Assembly: GCA_023260735.1 (NCBI GenBank)
Contig: JALQUL010000163.1
Span: 1 to 11,649, forward strand
Direction of reading: 5' to 3'
Source: Limnohabitans sp.
GTDB lineage: Bacteria; Pseudomonadota; Gammaproteobacteria; Burkholderiales; Burkholderiaceae_C
DNA: 11,649 bases
Shown: piece after piece, positions 1 through 7,099 of the stretch
How positions within the stretch are numbered: the first letter of the stretch is position 1
Layout of the letters: every line of letters begins with the position of its first letter
Program-made: the position numbers and the translations under genes
The notes under the pieces: model-generated
What the model was told of the DNA's origin: nothing
Databases searched by the model: none
The model's input: only the letters and a program-made list of their open reading frames with translations

Positions 1-1
1 T

Positions 2-958
2 TTAGATTTTTCTAAGATCGAAGCAGGCATGCTAGAAGTCGAGAGTATTCATTTTGATGTCCGCAAGGTAATGCATGAAACATTAAGATTTTTAGAGCCA
101 AAAGCAGCTGAAAAAGGTTTACAACTTACCTTTCAAATTGCCCCCGATGTGCCTGAATATATAATTTCTGACCCGTACCGAATGAGGCAAATCTTAATCA
201 ATTTAGTAGGTAATGCAATTAAATTTACAAAACAAGGGTCTGTTTCAGTTGCATTGCAATTGTTCTCCATTACCGACTCTAATTTAGTATTAAAAATGAA
301 AGTAGCTGATACAGGCATTGGCGTTCATGAAAGCAAATTGGAAGATATTTTTGGTACTTTTGTACAAGCCGATGGTTCTATTACTCGTCAATATGGTGGC
401 ACCGGATTAGGCCTTGCTATCAACAAACGCTTAGTGGAGTTATTAGGCGGGAAAATTGAGGTGCAAAGTGAATTAGGCAAAGGCTCTGTATTTAGTTTTA
501 CCTTTACAGCCATCAGAGGGGATAGTGCAAACTTAGCGGTTGCTCCGACCATTTTGACGAATGAAAAAACTACCAAGTTGCATGTCTTAGTAGCTGAAGA
601 TTATTTGATTAATCAAAAGTTAATTGGTATTCAGTTACAACGCTTGGGTCATACATTTGAAATGGCAGAAGACGGTCATAAAGCACTTAGTTTGCTTGAG
701 CAAAAACAATTCGATCTAGTCTTAATGGACATTATGATGCCAGAAATGGATGGCTTAACTGCCATGAATCATATTCGTGAAAAAGACAAGCAAACGGGTA
801 AACGTACTCCAATTATTGTTTTAACTGCACATGCGATTAAAGGCGATAGAGAAAGATTTATTGACGCAGGCGCAGACGGTTATGTATCCAAGCCCATTCA
901 GGTTGAGTTGTTAAGAGCGGAGATTGAACTGCTACAAAAAAACAAAGTTCTTCAGTAA
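2..958 (+). CDS. Hybrid sensor histidine kinase, C-terminal part (ATPase and receiver domains), 5' end outside window
   Basis: The frame is open to the left edge and reads LDFSKIEAG before the first ATG at position 29. That is the usual end of a HisKA dimerisation helix, so the gene starts outside the window and the ATG is internal. Numbering from that Met, a HATPase_c domain covers about residues 10-160: N box around N62 (LINLVGNAIKFT), G1 box VADTGIGV, and G2 box GGTGLGLAI. A receiver domain follows at about 184-298, with acidic pair E190/D191, phosphoacceptor D234 (LMDIMMPEMDG), T266 and K288. No HPt domain follows; the protein ends about ten residues later. The family autophosphorylates on His and passes phosphate to Asp; the H-box His and any sensor region lie outside the window. 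The signal and output cannot be inferred. The gene converges on the yqaA-like gene, with 13 bases between stop codons and no clear terminator. Confidence 0.93.
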   Translation, partial: LDFSKIEAGMLEVESIHFDVRKVMHETLRFLEPKAAEKGLQLTFQIAPDVPEYIISDPYRMRQILINLVGNAIKFTKQGSVSVALQLFSITDSNLVLKMKVADTGIGVHESKLEDIFGTFVQADGSITRQYGGTGLGLAINKRLVELLGGKIEVQSELGKGSVFSFTFTAIRGDSANLAVAPTILTNEKTTKLHVLVAEDYLINQKLIGIQLQRLGHTFEMAEDGHKALSLLEQKQFDLVLMDIMMPEMDGLTAMNHIREKDKQTGKRTPIIVLTAHAIKGDRERFIDAGADGYVSKPIQVELLRAEIELLQKNKVLQ

Positions 959-971
959 TTGCTAGAGGTGT

Positions 972-1469
972 TCAATGAAACAGAGAAAAAATATTCTGTA
1001 AAGGTTGCCATGCAGTCATTAACAAGCTCGTTAAAATAATATACCTCAATAATTTACCAACCGCCATGTAAAAAATGCAGGGCCAAAATGGCATTTTTAA
1101 CCAACCAGCAACCAGACAAAGTGGGTCACCAATACCGGGCAACCAGCTTAATAAACAGGCTTTAGGACCCAATCGATTTAAAAAATCCGTTGCTTTCAAA
1201 ATCATTTTATTGGGTCGATTAGGGTGCAATATTTGCTGTGCTCCCCAGCCTATCCACCAGTTACTTGTGCCACCCAAAGTGTTGCCTATGGTGGCAACAG
1301 CAATAGTGTGCCACCACCAATCGGGCTGCAGTTGAATCAGCCCAAAAACAGCTGCCTCAGAACCCAATGGTAAAAGAGTAGCACTCAAAAAAGAAATAAT
1401 GAAAATGCTACCTAATCCATATTGAGGTAAAGATAAAATTTGCAGTATCGACACAAGCCATTCGTTCAT
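972..1469 (-). CDS. yqaA: YqaA-family (DedA/VTT-like) inner-membrane protein
   Basis: A 165-residue hydrophobic protein resembling YqaA, a small relative of the DedA/VTT (SNARE-associated) membrane proteins. Some DedA relatives act in lipid-carrier flipping and membrane homeostasis; the role of YqaA itself is not settled. Family motifs seen are SATLLPLGSE (about residues 29-38), GNTLGG (62-67), SWLPGIGDP (108-116) and a C-terminal GKLLRY (138-143). About four hydrophobic segments are visible. I chose the ATG at 1469 because the protein then begins with a short amphipathic stretch as in betaproteobacterial relatives. The frame extends upstream to a TTG at 1508, adding 13 residues. Neither start has a recognisable Shine-Dalgarno sequence. 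It is divergent from dusB and shares a roughly 220-base spacer with it. Family assignment is firm; function is unknown. Confidence 0.85.
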   Translation of the reverse strand: MNEWLVSILQILSLPQYGLGSIFIISFLSATLLPLGSEAAVFGLIQLQPDWWWHTIAVATIGNTLGGTSNWWIGWGAQQILHPNRPNKMILKATDFLNRLGPKACLLSWLPGIGDPLCLVAGWLKMPFWPCIFYMAVGKLLRYIILTSLLMTAWQPLQNIFSLFH

Positions 1470-1517
1470 AAAAAATAAAATTAAGCTATGAAAGAGCAAG
1501 CAATTCAATCAAAGCAG

Positions 1518-1546
1518 TTAAAAACAAGCCTTATTTCGCTTAAAAT
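1518..1546 (+). promoter_or_regulatory. Candidate sigma70 promoter for dusB-fis-purH
   Basis: A -35-like TTAAAA (1518-1523) is separated by 17 bases from a -10-like TAAAAT (1541-1546). The -35 matches the consensus at four of six positions and the -10 at five of six. It would leave a leader of about 140 bases before the dusB start, containing the palindrome at 1601-1612. This is a by-eye prediction in AT-rich DNA, where chance matches are common. Confidence 0.35.
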
Positions 1547-1584
1547 TTAGGCATTAGTGTTCTTGTATTCTAAACTGTCTAACT

Positions 1585-1612
1585 ACTAGCCTTTCCAAAC
1601 AAAGCTAGCTTT
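1585..1612 (+). repeat. Inverted repeat / palindrome in the dusB leader
   Basis: Positions 1601-1612 form the perfect 12-base palindrome AAAGCTAGCTTT. The same CTAGC also occurs at 1586-1590, so an RNA hairpin is possible: CTAGC, a bulged C, then TTT (1586-1594), pairing with AAAGCTAG (1601-1608) across a loop of about six bases. It lies between the candidate promoter and the dusB start. It could be a protein-binding site or a leader hairpin. There is no U-tract, so it is not an intrinsic terminator. Confidence 0.45.
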
Positions 1613-1693
1613 ATCAATATCTGCATTTTGATGGGTGAGAATACTTTTGAACCTAGCATCACTATTTTCTTTCCAATTCAATTACAGCATTCC

Positions 1694-2716
1694 ATGCGCA
1701 TAGGACCTTACCAGTTAAGTAATTCCTTGTTGGTAGCTCCTATGGCGGGAGTGACCGACAGGCCTTTTCGTGTCCTGTGCAAAAATTTAGGTGCTGGCTA
1801 TGCGGTGAGTGAAATGATGACTTCACAACCACAGTTGTGGGCTACTCAAAAATCTAAAACTCGCATGAACCATGATGGTGAAAATGCACCTATTTCGGTT
1901 CAAATTGCAGGTACAGAACCTCAGCAAATGGCTAATGCAGCTTTATTTAATATCGATCATGGCGCACAAATTATTGATATTAATATGGGGTGCCCTGCTA
2001 AAAAAGTCTGCAATAAATGGGCTGGGTCTGCTCTTATGCAAGATGAAGATTTAGCGATTAGCATTGTGCAGGCAGTAGTGAATGCATGCCAAGTGCATGG
2101 TGTGCCGGTCACACTGAAGATGCGCACTGGCTGGAGCGATCAGCATCAAAATGCTTTGTCTATTGCTTTAAAGGCACAAGACGTAGGTATACAAATGCTG
2201 GCGCTACACGGAAGAAGTCGTGAGCAAGGTTATAAAGGCCAAGCCAGTTATGAGTTAATTGCTGAGGTAAAATCTCGCCTCCAAATTCCTGTTGTGGCTA
2301 ATGGTGATATTGATTCCCCAGAAAAAGCAGCAATGGTTTTAAAAGCAACTGGAGCGAATGGCTTAATGATTGGAAGGGCTGCACAAGGCAGACCGTGGTT
2401 ATTTCGTGAAATAGCCCATTATTTAGCAACAGGACATTTTTTACCCCCCCCTCTGGTTACGGAGGTGCGTCAACTTTTGTTGGCCCACTTGCAAGATCAT
2501 TACAGTTTGTACGGTGAATATCTTGGACTTAGAAGTGCCCGAAAACATATCGGTTGGTATGTTAAAGCACTGCCTGGAGGCCAGGCTTTTCGCTCCTATA
2601 TGAATACCCTTGAGGACTGCGAGCAACAATGGCTGGCGGTTGCTCAATTTTTTGATGAATTGGCCCAGAGCCACACACTTTTGCCAACTACAGAGCAAAG
2701 TGAGAACTTGAATTAG
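1694..2716 (+). CDS. dusB: tRNA-dihydrouridine synthase B
   Basis: A flavin (FMN)-dependent enzyme that reduces specific uridines in the tRNA D-loop to dihydrouridine, using NADPH, in the cytoplasm. The 340-residue protein begins MRIGPYQLSN, followed by the family signature APMAGVTDRPFR. The catalytic cysteine is in the GCPAKKVC segment (C100). VTLKMRTGW, LHGRSREQGY, VANGDI and GLMIGRAAQGRPW are TIM-barrel motifs of the FMN and substrate site. The C-terminal helical domain includes LRSARKHIGWY. I chose the ATG at 1694 because it aligns with the usual DusB N-terminus. The frame also extends to ATG 1631 and TTG 1628, but those add 21-22 residues unlike the family, and none of the starts has a clear ribosome binding site. 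The last base of the stop codon is 11 bases before fis, the classic dusB-fis arrangement. A run of eight C at 2444-2451 lies inside the gene, which is intact. Confidence 0.96.
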   Translation: MRIGPYQLSNSLLVAPMAGVTDRPFRVLCKNLGAGYAVSEMMTSQPQLWATQKSKTRMNHDGENAPISVQIAGTEPQQMANAALFNIDHGAQIIDINMGCPAKKVCNKWAGSALMQDEDLAISIVQAVVNACQVHGVPVTLKMRTGWSDQHQNALSIALKAQDVGIQMLALHGRSREQGYKGQASYELIAEVKSRLQIPVVANGDIDSPEKAAMVLKATGANGLMIGRAAQGRPWLFREIAHYLATGHFLPPPLVTEVRQLLLAHLQDHYSLYGEYLGLRSARKHIGWYVKALPGGQAFRSYMNTLEDCEQQWLAVAQFFDELAQSHTLLPTTEQSENLN

Positions 2717-2727
2717 AGTGAAGTAAT

Positions 2728-2964
2728 ATGAGTAAGCATTTAATTGAGCAGGCCGTAAGCAGTAGCTTACAAGCCTATTTTACCGACCTAGATGGAGCCG
2801 AGCCGAGCAAGCTTTATGACATGATGATGATGGTTGCTGAGCGTCCTTTATTAATTGAGGTGATGCAACGTGCTAACCAAAACCAATCAAAGGCAGCACA
2901 GTGGTTGGGCCTTAATCGCAATACCTTACGTAAAAAATTACAAGACCATCAGTTATTAGACTGA
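2728..2964 (+). CDS. fis: Fis family nucleoid-associated DNA-binding protein
   Basis: A 78-residue protein whose C-terminal half is the Fis helix-turn-helix (about residues 51-72, QNQSKAAQWLGLNRNTLRKKL), the most conserved part of the family. Fis binds degenerate AT-rich sites, bends DNA and regulates stable RNA and growth-phase genes. The protein is shorter than the 98-residue E. coli Fis: the N-terminal arm that contacts site-specific recombinases is largely absent, as in betaproteobacterial homologues. The central dimerisation helices (about 28-48, with MMMMVAERPLLIEVMQ) are present. It follows dusB by 11 bases and is probably co-transcribed. The ribosome binding site is weak (GTGAAG, a few bases before the ATG). 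In E. coli the dusB-fis operon is regulated by Fis itself; whether that holds here is inference. Confidence 0.94.
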   Translation: MSKHLIEQAVSSSLQAYFTDLDGAEPSKLYDMMMMVAERPLLIEVMQRANQNQSKAAQWLGLNRNTLRKKLQDHQLLD

Positions 2965-3006
2965 AGCATTTTTTTATTTTTATTTTTAATTAGTTGGGAC
3001 CTTTAC

Positions 3007-4578
3007 ATGAATGCCTTAATTTCTGTTTCTGATAAAACAGGCGTATTAGAACTCGCCACAGCACTTGCTGCTAAAGGTGTTAAATTATTATCAACTGGTG
3101 GCACAGCTAAATTATTAGCTGATGCTGGTTTACCAGTAACAGAAGTAGCGGATATGACAGGTTTTCCTGAAATGTTAGATGGCCGTGTTAAAACTTTGCA
3201 TCCCAAAGTGCATGGCGGCTTGTTAGCACGTCGTGATTTTCCTGAACATATGCAAGCCTTAAAAGATCATGGCATTGACACCATTGATTTTTTAATTGTG
3301 AATTTATATCCATTTGAGGCGACAGTGGCCAAAGCCAATTGCACCCTTGAAGATGCCATTGAAAATATTGATATTGGTGGACCAGCCATGGTGCGTAGTG
3401 CGGCCAAAAATTGGCAGGACGTGGCGGTGTTAACCGATGCAAGTCAATACGCAGGTTTTATTGAAGAGCTCAACACCCAAGGCAAGATCAGCCGTAAAAC
3501 TCGGTTTGCTTTGTCGGTGGCTGCCTTTAATCGTATTAGTAATTATGATGCAGCAATTAGCGACTACTTATCTCGCATTGCAGAGGATGGCTCACATATG
3601 AGTTTTCCCGCTCAAAGCAATGGTCGATTTGTGAAGTTACAAGATTTACGTTATGGTGAAAATCCTCATCAACAAGCGGCTTTTTACCGTGACCTTTACC
3701 CCGCACCAGGCTCTTTAGTGACTGCAGTACAGTTGCAAGGTAAAGAGTTGTCCTATAACAATATTGCTGACTCTGATGCCGCATGGGAGTGTGTTAAGAG
3801 TTTTGAGGCGAATGCATGTGTGATTGTCAAGCATGCCAACCCTTGTGGCGTTGCAGTAGGCACTAACGCCCTTGAAGCTTATTCAAAGGCTTTTAAAACT
3901 GATCCCACCTCTGCCTTTGGCGGTATTATTGCCTTTAATTGCCCTGTCGATGAGGCCACTGCAAAAGCAGTTTCAACTCAATTTGTTGAAGTATTAATCG
4001 CGCCGTCCTATTCTGAAGCCGCCTTGGCAGTTTTCCAAGCTAAAGCCAATGTACGCGTATTACAAATTAGTTTACCTGAGGGCGGAAAATCGGCATGGGA
4101 CAAAGGTCTTAATTTAATGGATGTTAAACGTGTGGGTTCAGGTTTGTTAATGCAAACGGCCGATAACCATCAATTAAGTCTGGCCGATTTAAAAGTCGTC
4201 AGTAAGGCTCAACCAACAAAAGAGCAATTGCAAGATTTAATGTTTGCTTGGAATGTGGCCAAATATGTGAAATCTAATGCGATTGTATTTTGCCAAGGTG
4301 GCATGACAATGGGGGTGGGGGCTGGTCAAATGAGTCGCTTAGATTCAGCCCGTATTGCGAGCATAAAAGCGGGTCATGCTGGTTTGAGCTTAAATGGCAC
4401 AGTGGTAGCCAGTGACGCATTTTTCCCGTTCCGTGATGGTCTAGATGTGGTGGTAGATGCAGGCGCAACAGCAGTTATTCAACCCGGTGGTAGTATGCGT
4501 GACGATGAAGTAATTGCGGCAGCCGATGAGCGCGGCGTGGTAATGGTTTACACAGGTGTGCGTCATTTTAGGCATTAA
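3007..4578 (+). CDS. purH: Bifunctional AICAR formyltransferase / IMP cyclohydrolase
   Basis: Catalyses the last two steps of de novo purine synthesis: formyl transfer from 10-formyltetrahydrofolate to AICAR, then closure of FAICAR to IMP. The length of 523 residues is normal for the family. The N-terminal MGS-like cyclohydrolase domain (about 1-145) shows SVSDKTGV, LLSTGGTAKLL and DGRVKTLHPKVHGG. The transformylase domain (about 150-523) shows RYGENPHQ, the catalytic Lys-His pair K275/H276 in VKHANPCGVA, DPTSAFGGI and VASDAFFPFRDG near the C-terminus. It starts 42 bases after fis across a U-rich spacer with no hairpin, so read-through from dusB-fis is likely. The leader before the ATG has only a weak GGGAC. 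A hairpin terminator follows directly. In many betaproteobacteria ruvC follows purH; here it does not. Confidence 0.98.
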   Translation: MNALISVSDKTGVLELATALAAKGVKLLSTGGTAKLLADAGLPVTEVADMTGFPEMLDGRVKTLHPKVHGGLLARRDFPEHMQALKDHGIDTIDFLIVNLYPFEATVAKANCTLEDAIENIDIGGPAMVRSAAKNWQDVAVLTDASQYAGFIEELNTQGKISRKTRFALSVAAFNRISNYDAAISDYLSRIAEDGSHMSFPAQSNGRFVKLQDLRYGENPHQQAAFYRDLYPAPGSLVTAVQLQGKELSYNNIADSDAAWECVKSFEANACVIVKHANPCGVAVGTNALEAYSKAFKTDPTSAFGGIIAFNCPVDEATAKAVSTQFVEVLIAPSYSEAALAVFQAKANVRVLQISLPEGGKSAWDKGLNLMDVKRVGSGLLMQTADNHQLSLADLKVVSKAQPTKEQLQDLMFAWNVAKYVKSNAIVFCQGGMTMGVGAGQMSRLDSARIASIKAGHAGLSLNGTVVASDAFFPFRDGLDVVVDAGATAVIQPGGSMRDDEVIAAADERGVVMVYTGVRHFRH

Positions 4579-4585
4579 ACAGAGG

Positions 4586-4624
4586 GAGTTAAAAAAGCAG
4601 GTGTTCAATCTGCTTTTTTAGCTC
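4586..4624. terminator. Bidirectional intrinsic terminator after purH
   Basis: AAAAAAGCAG (4591-4600) pairs with CTGCTTTTTT (4610-4619) around a nine-base loop. The stem can extend outward through GAGTT (4586-4590) and AGCTC (4620-4624), with one G-U pair. The A-rich left arm gives the minus strand its own U-tract, so the hairpin can serve purH and also the converging DUF2752 gene, whose stop codon starts at 4626 and runs to 4624. Confidence 0.8.
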
Positions 4625-5121
4625 TAAGATGAAGTGCTAATGGACCAAATGAATTGTAAAAACCAGCCCTCTGAATTCATTCCATATCGATACCAATTGA
4701 TAAATAAGGAAAGTATCCAAACGCAGTAATGCAGAGGCGGCGGAATACGATCTAACACTTTTTTACCCCATGCATCTGCATGCTGAGTAATACCCATCAC
4801 ATATGCTAAAAAACTCAGACCAATAGCAAAAGCAATGAATAACCAATACGGGAAAAATGCTTGGTAGAAAAAAGCCTGCTGTACATCGCCAACTAACAAA
4901 GCTTGTGTGGCTCTTGTTATTCCACAAGTAGGGCAGGCGCAGCCTGCCTTCCATATTGGGCAAGCTAGCTGACTATTGGCTATTGCAAAACCAGTCCCAC
5001 TTAATAGTGTCAGTGTTAAAAGCCTTTTTTGGGGTTGGTAGTTGGAATTGGCTTTTAAGCGACTCCAACCCCGCTTCACCAAGCCCGACCCATTAGTAAC
5101 GTGGGAAAAATTCGAACTCAC
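4624..5121 (-). CDS. DUF2752 family membrane protein
   Basis: A 165-residue protein with the DUF2752 signature: a first cysteine pair region at C54-P55, then C61, and the core CPTCGITRA (C63 to A71), matching the CPxCGxTR pattern of the family. Hydrophobic segments lie at about 34-50, 88-110 and 130-143, so it should sit in the inner membrane. The first 30 residues are polar and basic. The start is a GTG at 5121, which overlaps the end of the upstream zinc-ribbon gene by 29 bases in another frame; an AAGGTGGG eight bases upstream supports it. A second GTG at 5079 lies beyond the overlap but has no such site. No biochemical function is known for DUF2752. The overlap points to translational coupling with its neighbour. 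Confidence 0.82.
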   Translation of the reverse strand: MSSNFSHVTNGSGLVKRGWSRLKANSNYQPQKRLLTLTLLSGTGFAIANSQLACPIWKAGCACPTCGITRATQALLVGDVQQAFFYQAFFPYWLFIAFAIGLSFLAYVMGITQHADAWGKKVLDRIPPPLHYCVWILSLFINWYRYGMNSEGWFLQFIWSISTSS

Positions 5122-5518
5122 CTAGTTGTCCCACCTTATTGGCTTTTGCATTACACATAAAATAATCAACAGCCATAGGCAAAAAGCCAAAACCGCCTGT
5201 TAATAAACTGATACCAATCCAAATTAGCCCTTTAAGCCCTTGGTTAAGTTTGACAAAACCAATCGGCATACAACATAAAAACCAAAAAATAGCTTCGCCA
5301 GTACTCATGCCATTGACTTTTGCTATTTCACCTGATTTGCTTAAAAAGTTATTGTGTTTGCGCAGTTGAACACCACAATGGGTGCACATAATTTGTAAAG
5401 GTTTGGTGGCTGCCCCGCAGTCTTGACAATGGTTATCACCTTGTAAGGGTGCCATGCCACAGCCTGGGCAGGCAATGGCTTTGTCATTGACTTCTTTTGA
5501 ACAAGTACGGCAATACAT
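5093..5518 (-). CDS. Double zinc-ribbon, TM2-like membrane protein
   Basis: A 141-residue protein. The N-terminal half carries two zinc ribbons, each made of two CxxC knuckles: C3/C6 with C17/C20, and C31/C34 with C45/C48. The C-terminal half has two hydrophobic helices (about 74-90 and 94-117) joined by a short turn containing the KLNQGLKG segment and ending AVDYF. This resembles the TM2 domain, in which a charged residue is kept near the end of the second helix. A CC pair (C82/C83) sits in the first helix. It should be an inner-membrane protein with cytoplasmic zinc ribbons. The ATG at 5518 is preceded by AAGGG at good spacing. It lies 109 bases downstream of hemL on the same strand and overlaps the DUF2752 gene. 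Function unknown; proteins of this layout are usually annotated only as TM2 or zinc-ribbon proteins. Confidence 0.82.
   Translation of the reverse strand: MYCRTCSKEVNDKAIACPGCGMAPLQGDNHCQDCGAATKPLQIMCTHCGVQLRKHNNFLSKSGEIAKVNGMSTGEAIFWFLCCMPIGFVKLNQGLKGLIWIGISLLTGGFGFLPMAVDYFMCNAKANKVGQLGEFEFFPRY
5130..5137 (-). promoter_or_regulatory. Ribosome binding site deciding the DUF2752 start
   Basis: On the minus strand this reads AAGGTGGG, eight bases before the GTG at 5121. It is one of the best Shine-Dalgarno matches in the window. It lies inside the 3' end of the zinc-ribbon gene, so the ribosome finishing that gene would pass over it, which favours the overlapping GTG start. Confidence 0.65.
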
Positions 5519-5627
5519 AAGAGTAACCCTTCACTATAAATAATTAGTTTTTATACTAGCATGAAAAATATCAAGCAGCGGAGAATAGTCAGTTCACTAT
5601 AGTAGTGGGTAAAATTTTGTTAGATTT

Positions 5628-6911
5628 TTACAAACCCGCCATCACCTTCTTGGCTACTTCAATACTAGTCGCAATATCTTCATTAGTGTGAGCGGCACTG
5701 ACAAACCCAGCTTCATATAAAGCCGGGGCAATATAAACACCATTGTCTAATAAGCCATGAAATAATTGGTTAAATACTTGACTATTGGTGGTCATGACTT
5801 TGGCATAGTTTTGCGGCAATTCATCAAACATAAAAAAGCCAAACATACCGCCCTCGCTATCGACGCTAAAGGGTAGACCATTGGCTTTAGCGGCAGCTAA
5901 CCAGCCCTGGGTAAGGGTTTGTGTTTTTTGCGAAAGCTGGTCAAAGAAACCTGGTTTTTGAATTTCTTTTAATGTGGCTAAACCACAGGCGGTAGCTACA
6001 GGGTTACCCGATAAAGTACCAGCTTGATAGACTGAACCCATAGGAGCCATATGTTCCATAATAGCCTTAGAACCACCAAAAGCGGCTAAAGGCATACCTC
6101 CACCAATCACTTTTCCCATTACAGTAATGTCGGGTTTAATTTTTAGCACACTCTGAGCACCGCCTAAAGCGACCCTAAAACCACACATCACCTCATCAAA
6201 AACCAATAAAGCGCCGTATTGTGTACATAACTCACGGCAACGGTTGGCAAAAGCTTGACTTGCGCGCACAAAGTTCATATTGCCAGCAATTGGTTCAATC
6301 ATTAAACAGGCTAAATCTTTGCCGTGTAATTCAAAAGCTTGTTCAAGTTGCTCAATGTCGTTAAAAGGTAACACTAAAGTGTGTTGAACCACTTCAGCGG
6401 GAACACCTGCACTGGTTGATTGACCAAAAGTGGCTAAACCAGAACCTGCTTTTACTAATAAAGCATCAGCATGACCGTGATAACAACCTTCAAACTTTAA
6501 AATTTTATTGCGACCCGTAACCCCTCTGGCTAAGCGAATGGCACTCATGGCCGCTTCTGTTCCCGAGCTCACTAAACGCACCATTTCTATTGAGGGAACT
6601 ATTTTGATGATTTCTTCTGCGAGTTCGACTTCACGTTCGGTGGGTGCGCCAAAAGAAAAACCATCTACCACTGCTTTTTGTACCGCTTCTACTACTACAG
6701 GATGACCGTGGCCTAAAATCATCGGGCCCCAAGAACCAATGTAGTCAATATAACGTTGGTCATTGGCATCCCAAAAATAAGCGCCTTGGGCTTTTTTAAT
6801 AAATCGAGGCGTTCCGCCTACTGCTTTAAAAGCCCTAACTGGGGAGTTGACGCCACCAGGAATACATTGTTTAGCACGTTCAAATAAAGATAAATTGAGA
6901 TCGGTTGTCAT
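5628..6911 (-). CDS. hemL: Glutamate-1-semialdehyde 2,1-aminomutase
   Basis: A PLP-dependent cytoplasmic enzyme that converts glutamate-1-semialdehyde to 5-aminolevulinate, the C5-route entry to heme and other tetrapyrroles. The 427-residue length is typical. Motifs in order: IPGGVNSPVRAF near the N-terminus, SWGPMILGHGHP, VSSGTEAAMSAIRLARG, FEGCYHGHAD, FDEVMCGFRV, and the PLP lysine K267 in VMGKVIGGGMP, followed by AGTLSGNP. This is a class-III aminotransferase fold, and the wording of the active-site motifs separates HemL from ornithine- or GABA-type aminotransferases. The ATG at 6911 gives the usual N-terminus, though no Shine-Dalgarno sequence is visible. It is divergent from serS. The leader contains two small hairpins. 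Two unknown membrane-protein genes follow on the same strand, with no convincing terminator in the 109-base gap. Confidence 0.98.
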   Translation of the reverse strand: MTTDLNLSLFERAKQCIPGGVNSPVRAFKAVGGTPRFIKKAQGAYFWDANDQRYIDYIGSWGPMILGHGHPVVVEAVQKAVVDGFSFGAPTEREVELAEEIIKIVPSIEMVRLVSSGTEAAMSAIRLARGVTGRNKILKFEGCYHGHADALLVKAGSGLATFGQSTSAGVPAEVVQHTLVLPFNDIEQLEQAFELHGKDLACLMIEPIAGNMNFVRASQAFANRCRELCTQYGALLVFDEVMCGFRVALGGAQSVLKIKPDITVMGKVIGGGMPLAAFGGSKAIMEHMAPMGSVYQAGTLSGNPVATACGLATLKEIQKPGFFDQLSQKTQTLTQGWLAAAKANGLPFSVDSEGGMFGFFMFDELPQNYAKVMTTNSQVFNQLFHGLLDNGVYIAPALYEAGFVSAAHTNEDIATSIEVAKKVMAGL

Positions 6912-6936
6912 GATTAAAAGCGTAAAAGTAGGGGGT

Positions 6937-6975
6937 AGCCACGGTAAAAGTGGCTGTTTAAAAGCCTTAGGCTTT
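6937..6975 (-). repeat. Two small inverted repeats in the hemL leader
   Basis: AGCCAC (6937-6942) and GTGGCT (6950-6955) form a six-base-pair stem with a seven-base loop. Next to it, AAAGCC (6961-6966) and GGCTTT (6970-6975) form another with a three-base loop; the whole is the near-perfect palindrome AAAGCCTTAGGCTTT. On the minus strand the second hairpin is read first, about 50 bases upstream of the hemL ATG, and is followed by TTTTAAA. The first lies about 26 bases upstream of the ATG. They may be RNA leader structures or protein-binding sites. Confidence 0.45.
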
Positions 6976-7070
6976 GGCTAGTATTGCTTAAGTCTACCAG
7001 CCAATGGAGGTGCAAAAGTGTGTTTTATATCAAGAAAAATATTGTGAATGGCTAGTTTTCAAGTTCTATA

Positions 7071-7099
7071 TTTAGAAATTCTTTAGCTCGGGGTAAAAT
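7071..7099 (+). promoter_or_regulatory. Candidate sigma70 promoter for serS
   Basis: TTTAGA (7071-7076), a 17-base spacer and TAAAAT (7094-7099) match the -35 at four and the -10 at five of six positions. The predicted transcript would have a leader of only about 20 bases before the serS ATG, which fits the lack of a clear Shine-Dalgarno sequence there. By-eye prediction. Confidence 0.45.

Noticed and set aside
959..1010. Terminator between the histidine kinase and yqaA-like genes
   Set aside because: Only four-base stems such as CAGA/TCTG are found; too weak to call.
1075..1335. Plus-strand open frame inside the yqaA-like gene
   Set aside because: It is antisense to a gene with clear family motifs and shows no domain or ribosome binding site.
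1628..1693. N-terminal extension of dusB from TTG 1628 or ATG 1631
   Set aside because: The extra 21-22 residues do not look like DusB and have no ribosome binding site; MRIG at 1694 is the family start.
2965..3006. U-rich stretch between fis and purH as a terminator
   Set aside because: The T-rich run has no GC stem before it, so an intrinsic terminator is not supported; fis-purH read-through is more likely.
5595..5607. CACTA/TAGTG hairpin downstream of hemL as its terminator
   Set aside because: The stem is five base pairs with a three-base loop, and no T-run follows on the minus strand.
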